Positions 1 through 10,590 of a stretch of 64,000 nt of DNA are shown one piece after another. The notes below the pieces were generated by a model. It was given only the letters and a program-made list of their open reading frames with translations, was not told the origin of the DNA and did not search any database. The stretch comes from Darksidea phi (Eukaryota > Ascomycota > Dothideomycetes > Pleosporales > Lentitheciaceae): the NCBI GenBank assembly GCA_030770425.1, contig JASJFT010000042.1, positions 124,001 to 188,000 of the forward strand. The letters run 5' to 3'. The position numbers and the translations under genes are program-made. The first letter of the stretch is position 1, and each line of letters starts with the position of its first letter.

Positions 1-597
1 CCGGCAAGCTTTGGCAATCAGCAGGGCGTCAGCACGATTCACCACCAAGAACTTCCCTTGCTGCAGCGTGCGCGGTCTGGAAGCGTGCACTTTTCTAATC
101 GTTTACTGAATTCTCCCGGGCGTCTATTTCTGGGCACCACTCCCCTCGCTCGTCTGCGCGCCTTGCGACTTCGTCGTCTCCCCCGGTCGGCCTATCAGAC
201 GCGGCTACGCCGTGGTGCAGTACACCGTTGGCGCCATACATTAGAGCTTGTGTAAGTACCCGCCAGCCTCCCATCCCGACTCTCCCCACTTGCCCCAGTC
301 CGCCGTCCCGCCGCACTCGAAGCGCCCGAGACAAAAGGCCAGCGCTTCGCCCTCGTCCTTGCTTCTCTCCTCTCTCTTGTCAGCAGGTCTCTTATTGTAA
401 TACTTGTGTGTTCATCGCTTTTCAGTCTCTTTTCTCCACACTTCACCGTGTGCTTGCGACTTTGTCGAACGCTGGGCTGGATCCAACTTGTCGTCCCTTC
501 CCATAGACATCTTTACCACCTTTGTCTCTCTACCATTGCCCGTTCCATGAGACTCTCACGTTATCAACCCGTCTCGTGAACTGGAAGAAGTCTTAGA

Positions 598-2195
598 ATG
601 GCTACCAACGATAAGAAGTCTACTACAGTTACCACTCTCGAAAAACGGAACTCGAAAGACTCGCTTTCGCCGTCAGTCAAGACACCCCGCATAGCACGCT
701 TCGCCGAAGCAACATCCGTCTACTCCCCTATCGACCCCCCGCGATCACCGCTCAACTACCCTACGAACCACTACAAGCCGCAAGCGCAGGTTTCCGACGT
801 GGGCTTCGGCTACGTCCAATCCGTCGAGATGGAGGAGACCGACCGGAAATATCTCCCGCCACCCACACCCAAGACTCCCCTCAGGAGCGCATTGAAATCA
901 CCTGGCGCACCACCACGGACCGCAGAAACCATGATCCTGAGTCCGACGTTTAGGGAAGAGCAAGTTCTGGAGAAGCAGGAAGAGTTGACTGAGAGGGAGC
1001 AACAGAAAGACCTGGTAAGTTTATTGCTACGCTTGTCGAGGTTGCGATCACTGACAGCCAGCAGAAAGTCAAAGTAAGAGTACGGATAGCGAAGATCTTC
1101 CTTCGAGGCATCAACTTCGCCTGCAGTCTGATCGTTCTCTCCATGCTCGCAACCGCCTTTGCCATCTTTAACGCAACGAAAAACCTCGCTCCTAGGAACA
1201 ACCTTCCGGCCTGGGCTGCCAACACCAAGATCTGGCCACAAGTGCTACTCCTCTCCATCGCCTGTATCTCGCTCGTCATGTCTATCTTCGTGATAATCGC
1301 ATACTCAAGAGGAGGGCATCGGAGAGCCGAGAAAGTGGCCGCGTATTACACTGTCTTTGCCGTGGGTTTCTTCATCTTCAGCATTATCATGTGGGCAGTA
1401 GGCGCTGCAGTCCTCAACCAAAGTAAAGCGCAAGGATCCGGCAAAGACATGTGGGGATGGTCATGTGTAGACAATAAGCGACGACACTTGTTCGAGGAAG
1501 ACGTGTCTTATGCTCTCGTCTGCCGTCTCCAGGTAAACACCCTACTTGACAACATCCAGGATACACTCTAACGAAATGACTAGAACTGGGCTCTTGTCTG
1601 CTGCATCATTGAAGTCGTCATCGAAATGCTTTGCATCATCATCTACGCCATTGTCTTCTACCGCTTCTGGTCGAAGCGCAAGCTCCGCAAGTCCATGGCC
1701 ATCCGCGACAAGGCTCGTTCAGACCTCTACCTCGCCCAACTACGCTCGCAGTCTGCGCCCAACACGCCCGGCTTTGGTCCTCTTTCTCCCCGTTCCGGCG
1801 GCTGGAAGCCTCCACCGGGCCACCCGCAATATGTCGACCCGCAGTCCGCCGCCGAGAACGGCGAAGCCGGCAGTGTACAGTACGCCCGCGAGATCGTGCA
1901 GCCGCAACCATTCGCCCTCAAAGCACCGCCCATCAAGATCCAAGGCGCCACGCCTAAAGTTGAACAGGAAGGCTTTTACGCCCCAAATCGAACACACACC
2001 GCATCCCCGCCCCTCTCTCCAGGCCACCAAGAGAGACAAAACGACCATGTCGGAGCCGCACCCGGTGAACAGCAATACGCTTCCGTTCCCATCCCGGGCG
2101 CTTACCAACAGGTTACGAGCCCTTCATACCCGCCACAACCAACACCAACAACCCCAGGTTTCGACTTTGGGCCGGGTGTGACGGGTCCAAAATAA
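598..2195 (+). CDS. Fungal four-helix integral membrane protein with proline-rich cytosolic tail
   Basis: Three exons join in phase: 598-1014, 1065-1532 and 1584-2195, giving 498 aa. I recognise no named family. The first ~160 residues are polar and Ser/Pro-rich with TP/SP motifs (for example PPPTPKTPLRSALKSP). Four hydrophobic segments follow: two around residues 155-170 and 193-215, one about 225-245 (FAVGFFIFSIIMWAVGAAV), and one starting just after intron 2 (VCCIIEVVIEMLCIIIYAI). The 2+2 arrangement looks MARVEL-like. The last ~150 residues are Pro/Gly/Gln-rich and presumably cytosolic. Both introns have GTAAGT/GTAAAC donors. The start is the first ATG after a long C/T-rich leader. The reading frame is certain; the function is unknown. 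Confidence 0.85.
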
Positions 2196-4161
2196 AATAA
2201 AAGCGGCCAGGCAAGCGTCATCGCGTGTGTGTTTTATGAAAGTTTTATACCTGCTCAAGCTGCATAACGTAGCGACATCTTCGTTTCTTCCTCTACCTCT
2301 GGATCAGGGTCATTTATTGGGCATGGCTGGCGATCTTGGGGCAAACCTGTACATCTTCTTGCAAACAAACCACCATTTTTGGCTTTGGCCGACCATCGCT
2401 ATTTTTCCTTTCTCTCTCTATCTGTCTATCGCTGCTGATAATTTTTCCTCCTGGGTGTTGGAAACGAGCTTTCCTTTTCTGATTGGGTTGCGAGATACCT
2501 TGACGACTCTCCTACTCAAACGTCATGATTGGGATGGAGGAGTCGGGTGGGTCAGTGTGACTTGTACAGAATAAATCGCCTCGTGCGAAATGCAAAAGAC
2601 GTCCTTAAATTAAAATCTGGCGCTATTCTTGCAATGTGATGTAACTCCAGTTCTCCCTTCAGCGGTACTACTTCTCAGTACGAGATAGGGGCGTTCGACA
2701 CCGCCGTCCATCACCACATCGCCACACGCACTGCACAAACCCACCAACGTCACCGTTCACATCTCAGCGTCTCGCCAAACATAACCACCCCCTCTCACCC
2801 CCTATCCCAATCTAGACACCCAGTAAAAAAAAACCGGTAGTTGGGATCCTCCTAGGCGGCCCCGCCTGCAGCCGCCGACCCCAAACCGCCAGACCAGGCA
2901 GCTAGCCGCCCGGGAAGCTCCTTCGAATTAGAAGCGCGTTCACGCAGCGTGGTGGGGCAAGGGTGCGATGGAAGGTGTCATGGTTGGGTCGGAGTTAAGC
3001 TGAGTGGCGTTGTGGGCGTAAAGAGAGTTGTGCAGGGTAGGATTTGTGTTACGGTTGTGCGATGGGTTTGTGGAATGGTGGAGTGGAGGGGGAGGGCGTT
3101 GTGTGAGACGGGTTTGGGGCTTGGAGTTTGGCTTTAGCTTTGATGTAGTGAGAGTGAGAGAAGAGGCTGTAGGGTATGTTTGCTGTCTACCACTCTTTTT
3201 TTAGATCCTGGATCTGTTGGTTGAACAAGTCTCTCTTCTCGCATTTATAGCGTGGTACGCTCAAGCTACCATAGTGACAACAGACAAGAACAATATTGTC
3301 GTTCGCTACTTAGAGTCTAATAGGCTACACCTTGAAAGTGCCAGGCGCCGCTGGACACATCGCCTGCTGTAGACGCTACGTGTTCCAAACCGCGTATCCT
3401 TCAGCTCCAGTAGGAGACGAGCTAGACATCAACAGCGAACACGGTTGCTCTGCGACATCGCTATAAGCCCCCTCTATTGTTAGCTGGCAGGAGATTCCCA
3501 ATTGAAGACAGTTGACCTACCCTCATCCAGAGATGAAGACCTTGACAGTGATCTATACATCGCCTGTGGCAGGCGACAATTAGATGGCGTTGAGCTTGTA
3601 TAGTGATTGCGAAGTAATGTTGTCCATGTAACCTATGAGACTAAGTTTTTGGGAAGTTCTACTCGTTGAGAATTGTAGGGTATATTGCGGCTGCTGGTAA
3701 TGGGACACGATTGGAAAGAAACCAACTCGGCGAGTTAATAGCTTATGTCTCAATTAAGTCGCGGTGGCATTTCGGACAACAAGAGTGGATACGTTCAAGG
3801 GCTTTCGCACAAGGCATAAACGTGACGGGGTAGGTATCTTCTCATCGGTTTGCAGACGTGACTGTTACAACCTTTTTTGTCAGCAGCATCAAGTAAAAGA
3901 CACAAGTTCGCCGAACATCACAGCGCATTCGTCTTGCGACGAAGGAAGATCACCAATGGTTAAGCGGCACATCACCCAAGTGAAGCCTCCATTGTGGTGT
4001 GATCAATGACACTCGCTTGACGCGAGGTCTGCTCCATTGATGGGCCGCAAGTCGATGCTTGCCGTTTTGTTAATTACACACCGGGACTCCGTGCGACCGA
4101 CCCTCCGAGACCGAATATGCTGCATGTCGTTCCCTTCCTCGTCACCTGTCGACGTCCACGC
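2196..4161. other. Gene-free stretch
   Basis: About 2 kb with only short open frames that lack introns, codon bias or recognisable motifs. A GC-rich patch near 2850-2930 contains a small imperfect palindrome, followed by G/T-rich sequence to about 3180. I see no convincing gene or transposon relic here. Confidence 0.5.
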
Positions 4162-4843
4162 TTATCGGACAATGCCCTCGAATCGGTTCTTGTACCACTT
4201 GATGGTCTCCGCCTGGTTAACACGGTGGGAGGCGCCGATCTTGCTCTTGCATCGCCTACGCTTGGCAACGCGCTCGCCGGGGCGGGTCATGCACACGTAG
4301 AAGTCCATGCCGTAGATACTGTCTTCCATCAGCTATGTCCGATATCCCTTTGGAATTCATGTGACGTACCCAATGCTAGGGTCGTATTTGATGCCCAAGT
4401 CAATGTGTTCGCTGATACCGAAACCAAAGTTGCCAGACTCGCTGAAGTTGCGCTTGCGCAATTCATATTCCTTGACCTTGAGGCCACGCTCGAGAATCTC
4501 CTCAGCCTTGGGGCCGCGAATCGTGACGTGGACGGCGATCCTGTAAAAGTTGTCAACCTCCTATAACCTTTCCTTGGTGTATTGAATGCCGTACTTCTCG
4601 TTCCTCCTGATACCAAAGGTACGGACAGTGTAGCGGGCCTTGCTGTAGACAGGAGTCTGACCGCTTAGCTGCTCGAGCACCTTGGCCGCACGGGTGAGAC
4701 GATCACCAGACTCGCCGACGGAGATGTTGAGGACGAGCTTCTGGATGCGAAGCTCCCGCATGGGGTTGGAGGCTTTGGAGTCGGCCTGCGCAAAGGATTA
4801 GCAAGCGCATTGCATTGGCGCGTTCTAATGAATTGCGTACCAT
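4162..4843 (-). CDS. RPL11: 60S ribosomal protein L11 (uL5)
   Basis: Large-subunit ribosomal protein that sits near 5S rRNA. Four exons read on the minus strand: 4843-4841, 4785-4595, 4540-4370 and 4318-4162, giving 173 aa, the usual length. Exon 1 is only the ATG; the donor follows at once and exon 2 begins with Ala-Asp-Ser. Diagnostic stretches are [40 protein letters not shown], the segment after intron 2 ([20 protein letters not shown]) and the basic C-terminus ending in FEGIVR. Introns of 55, 54 and 51 nt have GTAC donors. It is divergent to the SmB gene, with 270 bp between the two start codons, so the promoters probably overlap. Confidence 0.96.
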
Positions 4844-5113
4844 TGTGAGTGCTGCGGAGGTTAGTGGGTGGTGGGTGGTCGAGTGGGCGCTGGAAGTGAA
4901 GTTCTAAAATCTATCGTGGTGTGGTGTGGGAGCACCGCCAAGAAGTTCGGTTAGGGCGCTCGGGCCATCCGCCTAACATTTGTCGCAAAGCTTCAACAAC
5001 CTCGCGGATAGCTCTACACCCCCACCACGTAAAACTGAGGGGCTGTTCTTGCAAGCCGACCGCACTTTATTTTCCCGCACCTTCAAGTCGTCCTCGGACG
5101 CACCACTTTCAGC

Positions 5114-5989
5114 ATGTCTGCTGCCACGAACCGCCAGGGGAAGATGGTAAGTAGTTCTGCCTCTAAACTTGCATCCTTGACCTGAGAAGTCTTGCGCATA
5201 GAACTGACTGACTGACGTTGGGATGTAGCAAAATCTGGTATGTGCCCTTACCTCACATGTGTAGCTCCTCGACACTCATAGACCGCAGATCAATTATCGC
5301 ATGAAAGTTACCCTTCAAGATGGAAGGCAGATGGCGGGACAAATGCTCGCTTTCGACAAGGTACGTCGGTTCACTATGCCATACAGATTTCTGCTAATCT
5401 TCTGAGTAGCACATGAACTTAGTTCTGGCCGACACCGAAGAATTTCGACGAACGCGACGAAAGGACAAGGCCGCACCGGGCGCTGCACAACAAATCACGG
5501 AGAAGGAAGAGCGACGCGCAATTGGCCTTACCATCATCCGCGGCGCAACCGTCATCTCAGTTTCTGTTGACGGACCGCCTCCGGCAGACCCAGCTGCGCG
5601 ACTTGGGGCAGCAACTGGCGGTCCCTCAACGGCCGCAACATTGGCCGCAGGACCTGGTGTTGCTCGTCCCGCTGGTCGCGGCATGCCCGTTCCTCTTACT
5701 GGGCCAGTTGCCGGTGTTGGAGTGCCAGGCCCAGGTTTCGGCCCGCCAGGAGGATTCGGAGCACCCCCAGGTAACTTTGGACCTCCAGGAGGATTTCCAG
5801 GACGTGGAGGACCCCCTGGCGGACCGCGTAAGTGAAGACTATCGGTTTGTTAAAGCGTTTGCTAACCGTACTATAGCCGGAGGTTTCCCGCCAGGTGGCC
5901 CACCAGGTGGGTTCGGTGGAGGTCCTCCTTTTGGTGGAGGTCCTCCGTTCGGAGGACGAGGTGGACCCCCGGGGTTTGGTGGACGCTGA
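5114..5989 (+). CDS. smb1: Small nuclear ribonucleoprotein SmB
   Basis: Core Sm-ring protein of the spliceosomal U1, U2, U4 and U5 snRNPs. Five exons: 5114-5146, 5229-5237 (only 9 nt, encoding Gln-Asn-Leu), 5289-5360, 5410-5827 and 5877-5989, giving 214 aa. The Sm1 motif appears as INYRMKVTLQDGRQMAGQML plus AFDKHMNLVLADTEEFR, and the Sm2 motif as RAIGLTIIRGATVISVSVDG. The tail is the Gly/Pro-rich (PPG, GGPPF repeats) C-terminus expected for SmB. The microexon is required to keep the Sm fold continuous. It shares its upstream region with RPL11. Confidence 0.95.
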
Positions 5990-6519
5990 GAGGACTTCGA
6001 ATCGATTCGATTCAATGCATACGGGAAATGCAGCTAAACCCTGTGCTCTCGGCAAGTGAATTGCCTAATTATCTTGTGTTTCTTCTGCCTGGCCCTCTGA
6101 TGTTTCTTTGTGGAAAATGGGTTGGTGGAGACTGAAGCAAGCTCTGGGAATGCAGCTTGAGATGAGCTATGCGTATGCAAACATGCATCGGGGAAATGAA
6201 GAAACGAACGATACCATGGCAAGCGCCGTGCCCAATTTTGGATGCTTATGATACCGTGCCGTGCTATGCCATGTGGACCTACGCTCTATTCAACTCTTAG
6301 GCTTAAAGCTTCATTGCTGTTCCCCTTCGCTTGTAATCTGAGATTTGAATCAGATAGGTAGGGCCAAGATACTTCGCACGTGACCATGTTCCGAATCTAG
6401 CCCAACCTTCCGAAGCGGCTCCAACAACCGGACCCGAAGTTTCTTGGCGAACACCTCTCAGCGCCGAAAGATCTCGGACTCACGCACGACCACCGCCCAT
6501 TCCTGCTCCCTCAATTACA
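5990..6519. other. Intergenic region between SmB and MPC1
   Basis: About 530 bp with no convincing reading frame. It should hold the SmB 3' UTR and the MPC1 promoter. I see no repeat. Confidence 0.5.
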
Positions 6520-7178
6520 ATGGCGGCCGCGATCAAGGCTCTCAATGCGAAGATTCGCTCAAATAAGTATACCGACTACTTCTGCTCGACCCGTAAGTAA
6601 TGACTCTGGTTTTGTTCACGGCATGGGGGGAGCTCCGACGAACGGCGGACGAGGCACCCGGCCGGAAGCGCAGGAACTGGCTCGAGGGTTGACACCTCTG
6701 AGGGGATAAGACTGAGGTTCGTGCAATGCTAACGCCATGCAGACTTCTGGGGGCCGGCGAGTAACTTCGGTATCCCGCTTGCTGCGATTGCGGATATGAG
6801 CAAGGATCCCGAAATGTACGTTTGCAACCCGCCATCGAACCCTCTTCTCCTTCCATACACACTAGCTCTGTTCCTGACCACGCTCGCTACTTTCCGGTCC
6901 CCCCGCGACCGGTATTGGCATCGCTAACTCTCCCCAGCATCTCTGGCCGCATGACCGCCTCCCTTTCCCTCTACTCCGCAGTCTTCATGCGCTACTCCCT
7001 CGCCGTCACACCCCCCAACTACCTCCTCTTTGGCTGCCACGCGATCAACTTCACCTCGCAGGTTGTGCAGGGATACCGGTTTCTCAACTATTGGAATTAT
7101 GGTGGAAGGGAACTTGCGTTGAAGGCTAAAGAGGCGGCTGGGGACGCGGAGACGAAGGTCAAATCTGTGGTGAAATAG
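6520..7178 (+). CDS. MPC1: Mitochondrial pyruvate carrier subunit 1
   Basis: Inner-membrane pyruvate carrier subunit that works as a heterodimer with MPC2 or MPC3. Three exons: 6520-6592, 6743-6815 and 6938-7178, giving 128 aa, typical for MPC1. The hallmark HFWGPASNFGIPLAAIAD is split by intron 1 within the His codon. DMSKDPEIISGRMTASLSLY spans intron 2. Then come the conserved helix PPNYLLFGCHAINFTSQVVQ and the GYRFLNYW motif. The C-terminal 25 residues are Lys/Ala/Glu-rich. Start context is good (ACAATGG). Confidence 0.96.
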
Positions 7179-7703
7179 ATGGTTTAGAGAAATGGGTGCA
7201 TGTGGTCCGTGGAGGGTCGGCTTCGGCTAAGTGGTGGTTCTTGAGATATGTGACGATAAGCGCGGATGGGAGTCCTCGAGCTGAGTGAGAAGAGGAATTA
7301 GACTCATTTCGATTCGATATGTATCACAATAATCTTGCTTCTTGGTATCTTACCGCTAGGGAACTATCTGAGCATCACAACAGCTTAAAAGGCTATGTTA
7401 TCCACTTTGCAACGGAACTATTTGACACCAAGCCTGCTATGTTGGACGTTAGTATGTATATCCCTATACAACGCAGGTAAAGAGCTAGCCACTAGGTCCG
7501 AACAGCACATCCTAAACCAGTTTCCAATCCGTGGCAACACGTTTCTCGTAACTATCGCCAAAACATATCGCCTACCACCTATTCATCACATTGGTTTCTC
7601 GTCCCCGTTGATATCCTAAGACTCAAACATTTTCGTCGTACTAACATTGATTCTGTTCTCCGTTAACCACCCCTCTCTTTTCCACAGCAGATACGAGGAT
7701 TAC
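7179..7703. other. Convergent 3' intergenic region
   Basis: About 525 bp between the tail-to-tail MPC1 and ATP-grasp genes. Short open frames here have no motif support. Confidence 0.5.
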
Positions 7704-9167
7704 TTACCGACTCCAACGCTTCCCAGTAACGATACTATACAAGAACCGCAAAGGCCAGTACACATGATACAAAACGAAAAAGGGTACAGGATCCTGGACT
7801 GTAAATGTGCCATCTTTCCAAGACAGCAAATGTTCTCCGAGCTTCGCCACTCCATGCTGCACATCCTGGATAGTTGCTTTACCCCAGAGACAGTCGAGCA
7901 GTGGAAGGATGAGCAGGGTAAGCAGATCATGCCCAATCCAGTAGTAGCTATAAGTCGGCGCCGTCGGCACCACAACCTCTCTGTCTGATAGAGTAGATGT
8001 GGGTGAGAAAGCGGAGAGGTAGGCGCCCGCCATTTGCGGTGTGTCGGAGAAGAGGACGACGGCAGTGTGGGCGCGGGGGTTGCACTCGATGGGGTAGAGT
8101 TTAACGTTCTTGCCCTCCTCTTCGAGGAGGAAGTCGAAAGAGAGATGTCCGGTGAAGGTTTCGCCTCCGTTTTTAGCTACGCGCTGCGTGAAGGCTAGCA
8201 TCTCCTGTGAGAGATGGTTGTTTGCCGGGAGTGCTTCGTAGTACATTAGTAGTTCCGAACTCGGACAGGCTACGAAGGCGGTGACATTGCCATGGATGAT
8301 GAGCGCGTGTGTGCAGTACTCTTTACCGTGGATGTACTGTTGGAGCTGGAACGGATTTGAAGGCGATACGTCGAGACTTTTGACGTAATCGCGCGTTCTC
8401 TGCGGAGACGCGAAGGGGAGCAGTGTCATCATGTTGTTCCTGGCCTTGTCATCTATGCCGATGGGTTTCATGATCCACTTCATCCTTTTCTTATTCTCTT
8501 CTGCGCCGTTCTTCGGCGGAAGCAAGACGTCCAGGACTTCGCTTGTAGACGTACATCGATGGCTTTCCGGTACCGTAAGATTTAACGAGCGGATGTAGCC
8601 AATAAAGCTATCCTTCTCATGCAATCTCTCCACCACATCCTCCCTAAACTGCACAGCCGTAAACCCGCTTCCCATCGCTTGTTCGGCCCACCTGACAACC
8701 TGTCCATCCTCAATCGCCGCAACGACACTAGAACAACTAATCCACAAACTAACGTCCTCTGTCTTGATAACGTAAAGCAGTGAGTCAATATATGGCTCCG
8801 CATCATCCCTATCCGGGGGTGTGAGTTTGTAGAAAGCAGACAAGGCGCGCGAAAAGCGGCCGGGCGAGACATGCGATGTATCTGCGCCGATGATGCGGTG
8901 TGGCGTATGCTGCGAGAGAAGGCGAGCGATTGTAAGGCCTTTGGTCATGGAAATACCCGTAACAAGGATTGTTTTCTTGCCGGCGTCGCCATTGTATGGT
9001 TGTAAGGGCCTTGGTTGAGGTCTTAACTTCGCCCACACTAGACTCAGAAACACCACGCTTCCCGATAACAGAAATGTAAAGAGACTCAAAATGATGAGGA
9101 GGGCATTCTTAGCCACGTGATGATAATAGAATGGAATGGCAGTGGATGAAGTCTGTGGTGTCGCCAT
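7704..9167 (-). CDS. ATP-grasp ligase, mycosporine (MysC-like) pathway, membrane-anchored
   Basis: Single exon, 487 aa from the ATG at 9167. An in-frame ATG at 9329 would add 54 residues, but the 9167 start (MATPQTSSTAIPFYYHH) places a hydrophobic helix (ALLIILSLFTFLLSGSVVFL) near the N-terminus. A nucleotide-binding-like region follows (KKTILVTGISMTKGLTIARL). ATP-grasp signatures are KWIMKPIGIDDKARNNMM, the central GKEYCTHALIIHGNVTAFVA and the catalytic loop KLYPIECNPRAHTAVVLFSD, with the Glu and Asn expected to hold Mg-ATP. In known mycosporine pathways this family couples an amino acid (glycine in cyanobacterial MysC) to 4-deoxygadusol. The role here is inferred from the family and the two neighbouring genes; the amino-acid substrate is not visible. 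Confidence 0.87.
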   Translation of the reverse strand: MATPQTSSTAIPFYYHHVAKNALLIILSLFTFLLSGSVVFLSLVWAKLRPQPRPLQPYNGDAGKKTILVTGISMTKGLTIARLLSQHTPHRIIGADTSHVSPGRFSRALSAFYKLTPPDRDDAEPYIDSLLYVIKTEDVSLWISCSSVVAAIEDGQVVRWAEQAMGSGFTAVQFREDVVERLHEKDSFIGYIRSLNLTVPESHRCTSTSEVLDVLLPPKNGAEENKKRMKWIMKPIGIDDKARNNMMTLLPFASPQRTRDYVKSLDVSPSNPFQLQQYIHGKEYCTHALIIHGNVTAFVACPSSELLMYYEALPANNHLSQEMLAFTQRVAKNGGETFTGHLSFDFLLEEEGKNVKLYPIECNPRAHTAVVLFSDTPQMAGAYLSAFSPTSTLSDREVVVPTAPTYSYYWIGHDLLTLLILPLLDCLWGKATIQDVQHGVAKLGEHLLSWKDGTFTVQDPVPFFVLYHVYWPLRFLYSIVTGKRWSR

Positions 9168-9635
9168 AGCGCAAGAACGTGACTCCGCGTGCGGATCGCG
9201 CAAGAGAGGGGTTAACGCAGTACGGAAAAGATTCGCAGCGGCGAAGCTTCCATGTAATGCATTCCGTAGTACATGCATGGAATGAACGGTATAAGGGTTA
9301 TTCTTAGGAATGCAGACCGAGAGCGGCATGAAGACATAGTCTACACGTCATCATTACCGCATGATCCGCGATGGAGCCACGGCAGCGGTCGCATCTCGGT
9401 GGTGTGAGTAGGCTGTGGGGTAAGCAGCGGGGTTATTAGTGCTGGTGATGTTTGAAGGCGTTTAGGCGTTAGGTTTTATTCCGTACGGCTAGTGCTGGAT
9501 AACAGTGGTATATTTGACGACGTATGAGAAAGCCACACTATTCATGTTAGTCGGATCATGTTTACAGCTGATTTCATTAATGCGACCTATCCATCTTGAT
9601 CAATAGCTTTAAGTGTTTATTACAGATGCAGAGCC
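9168..9635. promoter_or_regulatory. Intergenic region upstream of the ATP-grasp gene
   Basis: About 470 bp (less if the upstream ATG at 9329 is used). It should contain the ATP-grasp promoter and the 3' end of the O-methyltransferase gene. I identify no specific site. Confidence 0.4.
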
Positions 9636-10590
9636 CTACGTTTCTTCGCCAACACATCTCGTAATCTCCACACCATCCTGCAACAGATCAGCTTGAAACA
9701 GCACTTCAACAGTTGCAGTACTTACTGGCACGCCCGTAGGCTCATAGCTATTTACCAGCTTGCTCTCATATATTAGATTCGGATTCCCAGCGCTCTGGCT
9801 GAACGTCTCCGTCTCGTGCCTCTTCGCATACTGCTTAATATTCCTTTCGGCGAAACCCTCCATACTGCCTCCCTTTCCACCCTCTTGTGCCTCCTTCCTT
9901 TTCTCATGCACATTACTTCTCACATATTCTAGATACGGCGGGTTGCCTGGCTTGATGACATTGTCAGCCGCTAGTACTGAGCCTGGCGTGACAAGTTTCA
10001 GCTCTTCACATAGCTTGAGATCGGTTGTGTAGGCGGGTTTGTAGTGATCAAGAAACATGAGGTCGATGTGTTTGAGAATGCCAGAGGAGTGGAGTCGCGC
10101 GATTGATTCATCGCTGGAGCCTACGACGACTTTGACAAGGTCGGAGAGGCCGGCGAGGTCGACGAGAGACGAGATTACGGCTGCGAATTCGGGATTGCGT
10201 TCGAAGCTGAAGTAGCGCTCGCCCCCTGCCTTGCGTACTGCATCGCCAAAAAGGATACACGAGTATCCTACGTAGCCTCCTAGTTCAACCTAAAAACATG
10301 AGTTAGTGGTGCCAAATGAGCAGTTGAGGGAAGAGTAATACCATCGTTTTGGGCTTCACTTCCTCAATCAAGTCGCTGACAATGCGCCCTTTATCCTCCC
10401 CAACATTCATGAGATACTTTTTCGTCCTCCCAAACTCATCAATGGCAGCGAGCACATCCTTAGGCGAGCCTCGAATGCTCTCAAGCCTAGGATGTGAATA
10501 TACAAAGTGAAGTAGCTCGATTTCGCGCCCATCATCGAAGAACGTCTCTTCTTGCGGTGCGTACGCTTTCGTTTGGTCGAAGCGGCCCAT
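9636..10590 (-). CDS. COMT-type SAM-dependent O-methyltransferase of the mycosporine cluster
   Basis: Two exons, 10590-10342 and 10289-9636, giving 300 aa; the 52-nt intron falls exactly before the SAM-binding motif I (VELGGYVGYSCILFG). Other catechol-O-methyltransferase landmarks are the acidic loop RYFSFERNPEFAAV, the metal-binding MFLDHYKPAYTTDL and ADNVIKPGNPPYLEYVRSNV (Asp-Asn of the Mg site). In mycosporine pathways an O-methyltransferase converts demethyl-4-deoxygadusol to 4-deoxygadusol. It lies between the ATP-grasp gene (same strand) and the divergent cyclase, which supports that role. Compared with COMT it carries a charged Lys/Glu/Gly insert (EKRKEAQEGGKGGSMEG) between the metal site and the C-terminus. 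Confidence 0.9.

Noticed and set aside
58..506. Short frames upstream of the first gene
   Set aside because: Arg/Leu-rich translations of C/T-rich leader DNA, without conserved motifs.
2949..4009. Small plus-strand frames between the first gene and RPL11
   Set aside because: Compositional artefacts of G/T-rich DNA; no motifs and no intron logic.
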